The notes under the pieces are model-generated. The model was not told where the DNA came from. It was given only the letters and a program-made list of their open reading frames with translations, and searched no databases. Position numbers and translations under genes: made by a program. From contig NZ_JAAGOB010000001.1 in the NCBI RefSeq assembly GCF_010550695.1, forward strand, positions 434,001 to 498,000: DNA of 64,000 bases. Reading direction: 5' to 3'. The stretch comes from Phytoactinopolyspora alkaliphila (lineage in GTDB: Bacteria > Actinomycetota > Actinomycetes > Jiangellales > Jiangellaceae). This document shows positions 42,370 to 50,040 of this stretch, piece after piece. Every line of letters begins with the position of its first letter. Positions within the stretch are counted from its first letter, which is position 1.

Positions 42370-44562
42370 ATGGTGGCTGATTACGACGTCTTGATGGTCT
42401 CGGACCTGAGGCTGCCCGGTGGTACCACGGCGAGCATGGCCGAAGAGATCAGGGCGCACTCCGCGGCGGGCTATCGCACCGCCCTTCTCCACGTCAACAG
42501 CTCGCTCACTGGTAAGGCACTGGGGTTCTCCGGTCATCTGGTGCGCCTCATCGAGGCCGGCTTAGCCGACCTGGTACTGCCCGGCGACCGCGTGCACGCC
42601 CGGCACGCTCTCGTGCGGCAGCCGATCGTGGCGCACGGCATGACGGACCCGCAGCGCGGACTCACCGTGGACGGTGTCAGTGTCATCGCGAATCACCCCG
42701 TGCGAGACGCCGCACAGGTCGAGCAGTACGACCCGGTCGCGGTGACGGAGAACATGGTGGCTTACTTCGGCCACAAGCCGGTGTGGCGACCGATCGGCCC
42801 GGTGGTGCGGCAGCAACTGCTGGAGTACGCCACCCGCTCGCAGATCAAACTCGCTGACACGGACTGGCGCAATCTCATCGACGTCGCGGCCTGGAGCCGA
42901 GATCGGTCGGGCGGTGTGGGCCCGGTGCCGGTCCTGGGCCGGCACAGCCGTCCACACCCCGCGAAGTGGCCGCGCAAGGCGGCAGACATCCTGGCCGCGT
43001 ACCCGGACGCGGAGGACTTCCGCGTGCGGATCCTGGGCGGTGCGGAACCGGCGTACAAGGTGCTGGGGCGGATACCCCGGCGATGGCTGGTCGAGCCGTT
43101 CGGTGCCCGCCATCCCGCGGACTTCCTCGCCGAGATCGACTTCTTCGTCTACTACCACCATCCCAGCTGGGTCGAGGCATTCGGCCGGAACATCATCGAG
43201 GCGCTCGCATCAGGCGCGGTGGCGATCCTTCCCGAGCACTTCCGGGAGACGTACGGCGACGCCGCTGTGTACGCGCAACCGGCCGAGGTGCGTTCCGTGG
43301 TCGCTCGTCTGGCCGCGGACCCCGACGCGTACGCCGAGCAGTCGACCCGCGGGCGGGAGTACGTCGCGTCCCGGCACGGCTTCCAGATGCACGTGGACCG
43401 GCTGGCGGCAGAGATCGGTGAGCCCGTGACGTCGTGGGCCGCCGGCACGCCGGCCCCGTCGCGGACGCGCGTCGGCACACCTCCCGCCCGGGTGCTTTTC
43501 GTCAGCAGCAACGGGACGGGCATGGGACACCTGACCCGGCTCCTGGCCATGGCCAACCGCACCAGCGAGCGGATCGAGCCGTTCTTCTTCTCCATGTCGT
43601 CCGCCGTCCCCGTCGTGGCGAAGTTCGGGTACCACTGGGAGTACTGCCCGTCGCGCGACGACCTGGACGTGACGGCGAGGGAGTGGAACCCGTTCTTCGC
43701 CGCTCGCTTCGTGGACGTGATACGACGCTTCCAGCCGAAGGCGCTGGTCTTCGACGGGACCTGGCCGTACCGAGGATTCGGTGAAGCCAAGGAGATCTTC
43801 CCCGAGCTGGTGTACATCTGGTCGCGGCGGGCGATGTGGGTGCCTGAGCATCGCACCGACGGCTTGGACAAGTCAGCATGGTTCGACCTGGTCATCGAGC
43901 CCGGTGAGATCGCGGCGGAGGCGGACCGCGGCCCGACGGTGGGCCGCGAGGACGCGAGAAGGATCGGACCCGTCACGTTGCTCGACCACGCGGATCTGCT
44001 CAGCCGTGAGCAGGCCCGGGCCGAACTCGGCATGGACCCGGACGAGCAGGCCATGCTCGTGACTCTCGGTGGCGGAAACGCGAACGAGCTCGGGCCGGAT
44101 CTCGAGGCCATTGCCACGGTGATGGAACGGCGGCCCGGCTGGACGGTGTACGCCACACGCGCGCCGATCGCCCGGGCCGCGATGACGCACGCCGACATCC
44201 GTACGATCTCGCCGTATCCGCTCAGCCGGGTGATGCGCGCGTTCGACGTGGCGGTGGTGGCGTGCGGCTACAACGCGTACCACGAAACCATCATGGCCGG
44301 GGTGCCCACCATCTTCGTCCCCAAGCCGAAGGTCACCGACGATCAGTTCGCCCGGGCACGCTACGCGGGTGAGGCAGGTCTGGGAGTGAGCGTGGAGGAT
44401 GTCTCCCCGGTGGCGATCGAGGGCGCTCTCGCGCGGCTGCTCGCGCCGGGGGAGAGCGAGCGCATCCGCGACCGGTGCGCTGCCCTGTACCCGGAGAACG
44501 GCGCCGCCGACGGCGCGGCGCTGCTGGAGAACGTACTGGTGAAGAAGGGCGTGATCCGATGA
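42370..44562 (+). CDS. Tandem GT-B glycosyltransferase (GT4-like + GT28-like)
   Basis: A 730-residue protein with two glycosyltransferase units. The first half is GT4-like: YDVLMVSDLRLPGGTTASMA, and the E-x7-E motif at E269-E277 in VEAFGRNIIEALASGAVAIL. The second half from ~373 resembles GT28/MurG: RVLFVSSNGTGMGHLTRLLA, LVTLGGGNANELGPD and the donor-site CGYNAYHETIMAGVPTIFVP. Each half seems complete, so two sequential sugar transfers are plausible. Starts at GTG 42364 or ATG 42370 follow AAGGG. Its stop overlaps the next ATG. Confidence 0.85.
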   Translation: MVADYDVLMVSDLRLPGGTTASMAEEIRAHSAAGYRTALLHVNSSLTGKALGFSGHLVRLIEAGLADLVLPGDRVHARHALVRQPIVAHGMTDPQRGLTVDGVSVIANHPVRDAAQVEQYDPVAVTENMVAYFGHKPVWRPIGPVVRQQLLEYATRSQIKLADTDWRNLIDVAAWSRDRSGGVGPVPVLGRHSRPHPAKWPRKAADILAAYPDAEDFRVRILGGAEPAYKVLGRIPRRWLVEPFGARHPADFLAEIDFFVYYHHPSWVEAFGRNIIEALASGAVAILPEHFRETYGDAAVYAQPAEVRSVVARLAADPDAYAEQSTRGREYVASRHGFQMHVDRLAAEIGEPVTSWAAGTPAPSRTRVGTPPARVLFVSSNGTGMGHLTRLLAMANRTSERIEPFFFSMSSAVPVVAKFGYHWEYCPSRDDLDVTAREWNPFFAARFVDVIRRFQPKALVFDGTWPYRGFGEAKEIFPELVYIWSRRAMWVPEHRTDGLDKSAWFDLVIEPGEIAAEADRGPTVGREDARRIGPVTLLDHADLLSREQARAELGMDPDEQAMLVTLGGGNANELGPDLEAIATVMERRPGWTVYATRAPIARAAMTHADIRTISPYPLSRVMRAFDVAVVACGYNAYHETIMAGVPTIFVPKPKVTDDQFARARYAGEAGLGVSVEDVSPVAIEGALARLLAPGESERIRDRCAALYPENGAADGAALLENVLVKKGVIR

Positions 44563-45116
44563 GTACGCGCTCGACGACGATGCCCCTGCGCGCGCGTATA
44601 CCGGGGTACGGCGCATTGCGGGCGAAGGCCGCTACGGCATTGCGTGGATCGCCATTGGCACGTCGCGTGGCCTACGCCGTGGTCGGCTTGGACCGGGAAG
44701 GCACCCAGGGGACACCGATGGGTTTTCGTCCGGGCCGCTACTTCACCGACGTGGAGGCTCGCCACCTGCCGGTGGTGGTGATCGTCGTCATCGGCTTCGA
44801 GGGGGACGCGACGGAGCGGCTGGCTCGCGAGATCGAGAGCGCGCAGATGCTGACCGGTTCGTTTCGTCCGCTGTTCGTCATCGACACGCCCCACTTCGGG
44901 CCGTTCCGGTCCCGTGGGTTCGCCGTGGAACGAGTGATGCGAGCGGAGGAGCTCGCGGCCGCCAACCCGCTCGATTCGTACGGTGACTATCTCTTCGACC
45001 GGGTGCGCTCGATCGCCCGCGATTACGGTGCGTCGTCCGTCGTCCCGGTTCCCGCTGAGGCGGCCGATTCCATGCGGGGGTTGACAGCCCGGCTGGTGGG
45101 GGCCATGCCCGCGTGA
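44559..45116 (+). CDS. Unknown protein of the glycan cluster
   Basis: A 185-residue soluble protein I do not recognise. The N-terminus is basic (LRARIPGYGALRAKAATALR). The core alternates strands and helices in Rossmann-like order: VVVIVVIGFEGDATERLARE, then FRPLFVIDTPHFGPFRSRGF, then DYLFDRVRSIARDYGASSVV. No catalytic motif stands out. The ATG overlaps the preceding stop (ATGA), so it belongs to the glycosyltransferase operon, and its last gene position suggests a partner or accessory role. It converges with the lipoprotein hydrolase gene. Confidence 0.7.
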   Translation: MSTRSTTMPLRARIPGYGALRAKAATALRGSPLARRVAYAVVGLDREGTQGTPMGFRPGRYFTDVEARHLPVVVIVVIGFEGDATERLAREIESAQMLTGSFRPLFVIDTPHFGPFRSRGFAVERVMRAEELAAANPLDSYGDYLFDRVRSIARDYGASSVVPVPAEAADSMRGLTARLVGAMPA

Positions 45117-45137
45117 GTCACGCACCCGCGAGGATTG

Positions 45138-46502
45138 CTACGAGTCGCCAAGCAGAGTGAACGCCTGTTCGGCGACCGCGACGATGTAGGCGGTGTCGGA
45201 GAGCAGCTCCGGCTCTGTGGCGGCGAGCTGGATCACCAGGACATAGGCCCCGCCGTCCGTGTCCTCGGCATACCAGGACAGCGCGAACACGCCGGGCGCG
45301 GCGCCGCCCTTGTACGCCACGTAGGGCCATCGGCCGGGGTCGAGCCGCACACCAGGGTTCTCGGCAAGCAGATCGCGTACTGTTCCGGTGGCATCGTCGT
45401 CGGCCATGTCCTGCAAAGCTCGGTGCGCCTCAGCGATGTCGGACCCGGTGGCGAACCACTCGATCCCGTCCGGCCAGCTCGGGTCGGTGACCGCCTGGGG
45501 TTCCACCTCGAGCTCGCCGTCCGGGAGGCTCTCCAGGAGGTCGTAGCGCCCGGGCAGGTCCGCCTCGCGCCACGCCTCACGCAGTTCCGGCGTGGACCAG
45601 CCGAGCCGGAACAGCTCACGGGTTGTGAGGAACGGCTGGAGCAGAGCCGGGTCGGCGTGGCCCATCGCGGCGACGGCGTCCTCCACCGCAGCCCGGCCGA
45701 CCAGGTCGATCAGCATGTCGGTGGCGGTGTTGTCACTGATGGAGATCATCTTGCCTGCCGCCTCGGCCACGCTCACGGGCGTACCGTCGGGTTGATCCTG
45801 CAGCTCACCCGTCGGCAGGCTCCGGACAGCGGCGGTGACCGTCACCTCGTCGTCCCAGCTGACCTCACCCTCCAGCACCGCCTGCTGGACCGCGCCGAGG
45901 ACGTACAGCTTGAACACGGAGCCGAGGGGCAGCACCTCGGAGCCGGGCGTCGAATGCACCGTGTTCCACGAGCCGCGTGACTCCCGCTCAGCCAGCACCG
46001 AGACATCGGCGCCGGTGGCCATCAGGGCAGCCTGGAGATCTTCCCAGCCGGCGATGTCCGGTATCTCGGTGCTGGGCTCGACGAGCAGGGTGGTGATCTC
46101 GTCGTTGTCGATGGCGACACTCAGCCGCCAGGCCGTGTCGTCAGCGCCGTCGAGCATGACGACCGCCTCGTCGCCGCGACTTGAGTACGACGTCGGCGTG
46201 AACGGCCCGAGGGCCCGCAGCTGGGCGAAGGTCGCGTCCATCTCCTCCGCCGGCACGTGGGCGAGGAACTCGTCGCTGAAGCGCTCTTGGGCGGTTTCGG
46301 TGTCCGGTCCGGAACCGGCCCCGAGCTGATCGAGGACCCACTTGACCTGGCTGCCGACCGCGTCGGCGGGAATCTCGACTGCCGGGGTGCTCGGATCCGT
46401 CGGCCCGGTCCCAGGCACGCGACCCTCATCCGGCGAACACGAGGTGAGGATCAGCGCGGCCCCGAGTACGGCGGAGGCCAGGCATGTGAATGTGCGGCGC
46501 AA
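45138..46502 (-). CDS. Class A beta-lactamase-fold lipoprotein (Cpe/LpqF type)
   Basis: A 454-residue exported serine hydrolase. The signal LASAVLGAALILTSCSPDEG has lipobox LTSC. An N-terminal domain of ~120 residues (steroid-isomerase-like Cpf domain: AVGSQVKWVLDQL, FSDEFLAHVPAEEMDATFAQ) precedes the penicillin-recognising fold. The active-site motifs are S-V-F-K (LPLGSVFKLYVLGAVQQAV), S-D-N (SISDNTATDMLIDLVG) and K-G-G (YKGGAAPGVFAL). The two-domain layout matches LpqF and clavulanate-cluster ORF12 proteins, which act as esterases. It would work on the outer face of the membrane. Confidence 0.85.
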   Translation of the reverse strand: MRRTFTCLASAVLGAALILTSCSPDEGRVPGTGPTDPSTPAVEIPADAVGSQVKWVLDQLGAGSGPDTETAQERFSDEFLAHVPAEEMDATFAQLRALGPFTPTSYSSRGDEAVVMLDGADDTAWRLSVAIDNDEITTLLVEPSTEIPDIAGWEDLQAALMATGADVSVLAERESRGSWNTVHSTPGSEVLPLGSVFKLYVLGAVQQAVLEGEVSWDDEVTVTAAVRSLPTGELQDQPDGTPVSVAEAAGKMISISDNTATDMLIDLVGRAAVEDAVAAMGHADPALLQPFLTTRELFRLGWSTPELREAWREADLPGRYDLLESLPDGELEVEPQAVTDPSWPDGIEWFATGSDIAEAHRALQDMADDDATGTVRDLLAENPGVRLDPGRWPYVAYKGGAAPGVFALSWYAEDTDGGAYVLVIQLAATEPELLSDTAYIVAVAEQAFTLLGDS

Positions 46503-46826
46503 GCGTGCTCCAGGTGGTCCGTCCCGACCCTGCCGACTTTACAGGGAGGGCGCGAACGGGCCGATCGGTGCATCGAGGCCACACCGGCACGGCCCATGAC
46601 TGTTGCCAAGACAATGTATGACTGACCTGTCGCGGCGCTGGTCGTCGGTGTCGCGTGAATGACTCCCTGCCATTCAGGGCGAGTTTTCTGGAAAATGTCG
46701 CCAAGACTCTTTACTCGTCTAATTGACATGGTTATAGTCATGGCCATGGCTTCACGGATCTACCGGTACGGCTAGCCAGGATCCGTTGGCTGAAATGTCG
46801 GAGATACTCTCTGAAGGGAGGCGCTC
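46503..46826. other. Intergenic region with a plus-strand promoter and leader hairpin
   Basis: A 324-base stretch between the lipoprotein hydrolase gene and the small-peptide gene. Its right half (about 46670-46740) is richer in A/T than its surroundings. It holds a promoter-like pair for the peptide and a leader stem, ACGGATC (46754-46760) with GATCCGT (46780-46786), loop 19. I see no other gene in it; the open frames here are short and have poor codon use. Confidence 0.5.
46710..46738 (+). promoter_or_regulatory. Candidate promoter of the small-peptide gene
   Basis: TTTACT (46710-46715), 17 bases and TATAGT (46733-46738) fit a housekeeping sigma promoter, five of six in the -10. The transcript would start near 46745 with an ~80-base leader before the ATG. 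A closer TTGACA at 46723 has no proper -10. Confidence 0.45.
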
Positions 46827-46898
46827 ATGGGACTCTTGGATTCCTTGCTCGAACTGGTTGGCGGTCTACTGGACACACTGCTGGGCCTGCTTGGATAA
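46827..46898 (+). CDS. 23-residue hydrophobic peptide made of two 11-residue repeats
   Basis: A tiny gene with strong support despite its size. AGGGAGG sits five bases before the ATG. After Met the product is GLLDSLLELVG followed by GLLDTLLGLLG, two matched 11-residue units. The codons of the two units differ throughout (CTC TTG GAT against CTA CTG GAC), so the repeat is kept at protein level. The peptide is Leu-rich with acidic D5, E9 and D16 and no basic residue, and would form a membrane-active or self-assembling helix. A promoter-like pair lies upstream and a 16-bp-stem terminator 130 bases downstream. I know no family; toxin, signal peptide or membrane-protein partner are all possible. 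Confidence 0.6.
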   Translation: MGLLDSLLELVGGLLDTLLGLLG

Positions 46899-47031
46899 CG
46901 CTCACATGAGGGTCTCCCGGTAAGAGATCCGAGAAGAGCCGACAGACGCCCCGACGGCCGGGAGCGGCACGGGGGATCGCCACCGCCCGGGCGGCGTCAA
47001 GAACGCAAGATTACAACAATCACGGGGGACG

Positions 47032-47070
47032 GCCCGCGTGTCTCACACGTTATTTGTGAGGCACGCGGGC
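47032..47070. terminator. Strong hairpin terminator, probably bidirectional
   Basis: A 16-base stem (47032-47047 with 47055-47070; one G-U pair) closes a 7-base loop. TATCTGTATTT follows on the plus strand. It lies between the small-peptide gene and the convergent 5'-nucleotidase stop and can end both transcripts. Confidence 0.8.
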
Positions 47071-47109
47071 TATCTGTATTTACGGCACCATCCGATGCAA
47101 CGCGCGAAT

Positions 47110-48537
47110 TCACTCATGACCGGTGTCCCAGGGCAGGACGTCATGCGGGAGTGTGGTGCGTGTAGCGCGCAGCAACGCATACGGGGTCCGCAGCCCGAAG
47201 TTCGCCACCCGTGAGGTGTACACGTCGGCATAACGTTCAACCTGGCGGGCGAAGAGACTCTTGTCGTTTCCGGCGCGCATCAGCGGGCCCCACGTGGGAT
47301 TGCCGAGCTCCGCGGCGCTCTTGGCCAGCGGGGTGATCCGCTGGTCGAGTTCCCTCATCTGCTCCAGAATCCGGCCGATCGACGGGCCCTCCCACGGTGG
47401 GAACGAGTCGTCGCCGGCCGAGTGGCGCAGCTCCGCCAGCCTGGCCTGTGCCACCTGGTCTTCGAGGTTGATCTTCTCCGACATCAACCGGCGCAGCGTG
47501 GCCTCGTCGGCGGCGAACCGGGTGGCGTCGGCGATGTCCGACTCCAGCTCCTGCATGATCAGCGCGGTCCGCCAGCGGAGCACCGACTTGGTCACGTGGA
47601 CGTCGCCGAACAGGTGGTCGCCGGCATAGAGAATGTGCTCGCCGTCGAGACCCAGGCTGCGCTCGACCAGCCGGGCGGATCCGCCGTAGTACACGTCGCC
47701 GACGCCGAGCGGGCCACGGTGCGGTTCCAGCAGTCCGCGGTCCGGATCCACAACCCGGAAGGCGGCGCTGTCCTCGGCGAAGAACCTGGGCTTCGACGCG
47801 GCGACGACCACGATGTCGAACAGATCGCGCCACGAGCCTCCGGGGACGTGCCGGTCGAAGGCGTAGCTCATCATCGCCCGGGTGTAGGTCCAGTCGCTGT
47901 TGGTGATCAGCAGCACCCGCTTACCGGCACGTCGCTGGTCGATCAGCGTCTGAGCGGTATTGGGGTCGATATCGCAGAACTTGTCCGGGTCAGCGGCGAT
48001 CTCGGCCTTGAGCGGACCGAGCGCGTGTGACTCGTCGAGCGCCGCGGCCACTATGCGGTACAGCTCGTCGTACCCGATCGGGCCCTCGATCACGTCGGCG
48101 TCGAGCCGGTCCACCAGTTGGGCATACAAGGCGGCTTCGGAGATGGAGAACCTCGTGTTGAGAAACCGGAATCGTGGTTCGCCCAGATCGACGAAGACGC
48201 CGGCATACGCGCGCCGGAGCTCGTCGAACGTCAGCTGCCGGGTGCCGTGCTGAGCCTGGATGACGTAGCCGAACCGGGTGGCCTTGACCAGATTGCCGAG
48301 GTCGAGGTCGATCACCAGTCCCTGAAGGTAGTGGTCTGCCTCGAACACGACGTCGCCGACCGGATATCCGCGTTCCACGAGCAGCCGGCGAGCATGCTCG
48401 AACGCCGCACCCTCCCACTCCTCGGTGCGGTAATGCAGCAGCGTGTAGTCCATGTCGTAGCCGATGGCCTCGACGGAACGCAGGTTGAGCGTGCGGTTCG
48501 CGTAGATGTCGCGTTCTGGACCGTGGTCGCGTGTCAT
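47110..48537 (-). CDS. HAD-superfamily IG 5'-nucleotidase
   Basis: A 475-residue cytosolic purine 5'-nucleotidase-like enzyme. The nucleophile motif DxDxT is in AIGYDMDYTLLHYRTEEWEG. The second motif is in KRVLLITNSDWTYTRAMMSY and the acidic third motif in ILYAGDHLFGDVHVTKSVLR. The long C-terminal helical part and the 5-NT_C2 signature AKATRFGYVI-like LVKATRFGYVIQAQHGTRQL fit. It dephosphorylates nucleoside monophosphates or similar. The start was chosen at MTRDHGPERDIYANRTLNL because GGGAGAA sits seven bases upstream. Confidence 0.9.
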   Translation of the reverse strand: MTRDHGPERDIYANRTLNLRSVEAIGYDMDYTLLHYRTEEWEGAAFEHARRLLVERGYPVGDVVFEADHYLQGLVIDLDLGNLVKATRFGYVIQAQHGTRQLTFDELRRAYAGVFVDLGEPRFRFLNTRFSISEAALYAQLVDRLDADVIEGPIGYDELYRIVAAALDESHALGPLKAEIAADPDKFCDIDPNTAQTLIDQRRAGKRVLLITNSDWTYTRAMMSYAFDRHVPGGSWRDLFDIVVVAASKPRFFAEDSAAFRVVDPDRGLLEPHRGPLGVGDVYYGGSARLVERSLGLDGEHILYAGDHLFGDVHVTKSVLRWRTALIMQELESDIADATRFAADEATLRRLMSEKINLEDQVAQARLAELRHSAGDDSFPPWEGPSIGRILEQMRELDQRITPLAKSAAELGNPTWGPLMRAGNDKSLFARQVERYADVYTSRVANFGLRTPYALLRATRTTLPHDVLPWDTGHE

Positions 48538-48705
48538 TCGTCGTTCTCCCACATCGGGTGCCAGGTTACGGCACATCCCGGGCGTGGGGCTCGTCGTTCG
48601 GCGGTCCTCCGGAATACCGGATAACGAATGGGTTACGCTGGCGCTTCCGGGTCAGCTCCCGAAGATCGCCAGTTCGTCCTGCCGGAGTGAGAATGTCGAG
48701 CATGT

Positions 48706-50040
48706 ATGAGTAGTGACCAGCAGTTCAGTACGTTTCCAGAACACGGGTCGCCAGCGGGGGAGGTGAACGAACAGCTCCGAAGTCGTGGAGCGGGCGACGT
48801 CGACTGGCGCAACGGACGGATCTGGAGCCTGGTCTACTCGGCGGGCGCGGAGCACGACGACGTCGTGCACGACGCGTACCGCAGGTTCGCCTCGGAGAAC
48901 ATCCTCGGCCCCACCGCATTCCCCAGCATCGCCACCATGGAGAAGGAAGTGGTGTGGATGCTGCTTGACTTGCTGGGCGCCGACCCTGCCGTCTCCGGTG
49001 GGACCATGACATCTGGTGGCACGGAGAGCATCATCCTCGCGGTCAAGGCGTATCGGGACCGCGCTCGGGCCGAGCGTCCCGAGGTCGCCGTGCCGGAGAT
49101 GGTGGTGCCCGTCACGGCGCATCCCGCGTTTCTCAAGGCGGCCGACCTCCTCGGTGTCCGCCCGGTCCCGGTGCCGGTCGACGAGTCGTTCCGGGCGGAC
49201 TCGGTGGCCTTCGCGGACGCAATGTCGGACTCGACGATTCTCGGCTGCGCTTCGGCACCGTGCTTTCCCTACGGTGTGGTCGATCCGGTGACGGATCTCG
49301 GCGCGATCACGCAGGAACGCGGGATCGGGCTGCACATCGACGCCACCATCGGCGGCTTCGCCTTGCCATTCGTGAGGGAGTTGGGGTACAAGGTCCCGGA
49401 CTTCGACTTCACGGTGCCAGGCGTCACCTCCATCACGGCGGATATGCACAAATACGGCTACGGACCGAAAGGCTCGTCGAGCATTCTCTACCGGGACCGC
49501 AGCCTGCGCCGCTTCCAGTTCGCCGCCTACACCGATTGGCCCGGTGGCATTCTGGCGTCGCCGACCCTGCTCGGCACCCGCCCGGGAGGTGCCATCGCCG
49601 GCGCCTGGGCGGCCATCGTCTACGAGGGAAGAGCCGGATACCGGGAGATCTTCTCCACCGTGATGCGGACCACCGAACGGATCCAGGAAGGCGTACGGGC
49701 AGTGCCAGGACTGCACATCGTGGGTGAGCCCCCGATGAGCGTCTTCGCGGTGGCATCGGAGCAGGTGGACATGATGGCGGTCGCAGACCGGATGGAGAGC
49801 CGGCAGTGGCGAATCGACCGGCAGCGCGATCCGGACAGCATCCACCTGATCGTCAACCCCACGCACGCGCCGGTCGCCGAGGACTTCCTCCGTGATCTGC
49901 GCTGGGCAGTCGCCGACGCCCCACCCGCGTCGTCGGCGGACAACCGCGCCACGCTGTACGGCGTGACGTCGCGGATCGATGCCGGAGCAGATGTCCGCAC
50001 AGCCGTTCTGGACCAACTGGAAAGCCGATACGACACGTGA
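48706..50040 (+). CDS. PLP-dependent decarboxylase/lyase of the S1P-lyase type
   Basis: A 444-residue fold-type I PLP enzyme of the group II decarboxylase/sphingosine-1-phosphate lyase branch. PTAFPSIATMEKEVVWMLLD, TMTSGGTESIILAVKAYRDR and PVTAHPAFLKAADLLGVR are typical. The Schiff-base Lys249 is in SITADMHKYGYGPKGSSSIL with HIDATIGGFALPF ahead of it. It should cleave or decarboxylate an amino-alcohol or amino acid, perhaps phosphorylated. Its stop overlaps the GTG of a second PLP enzyme, so the pair is co-translated. The native substrate is unknown; lipid catabolism is one option. Confidence 0.85.
   Translation: MSSDQQFSTFPEHGSPAGEVNEQLRSRGAGDVDWRNGRIWSLVYSAGAEHDDVVHDAYRRFASENILGPTAFPSIATMEKEVVWMLLDLLGADPAVSGGTMTSGGTESIILAVKAYRDRARAERPEVAVPEMVVPVTAHPAFLKAADLLGVRPVPVPVDESFRADSVAFADAMSDSTILGCASAPCFPYGVVDPVTDLGAITQERGIGLHIDATIGGFALPFVRELGYKVPDFDFTVPGVTSITADMHKYGYGPKGSSSILYRDRSLRRFQFAAYTDWPGGILASPTLLGTRPGGAIAGAWAAIVYEGRAGYREIFSTVMRTTERIQEGVRAVPGLHIVGEPPMSVFAVASEQVDMMAVADRMESRQWRIDRQRDPDSIHLIVNPTHAPVAEDFLRDLRWAVADAPPASSADNRATLYGVTSRIDAGADVRTAVLDQLESRYDT

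Noticed and set aside
46723-46745. TTGACA as a -35 box for the small-peptide gene
   Set aside because: The only TATAGT lies four bases after it and no -10 appears at 16-18 bases; TTTACT-N17-TATAGT fits better.
46827-46898. Small peptide as a cationic antimicrobial or type I toxin
   Set aside because: It has three acids and no basic residue and I see no antisense RNA promoter, so those labels are not supported.
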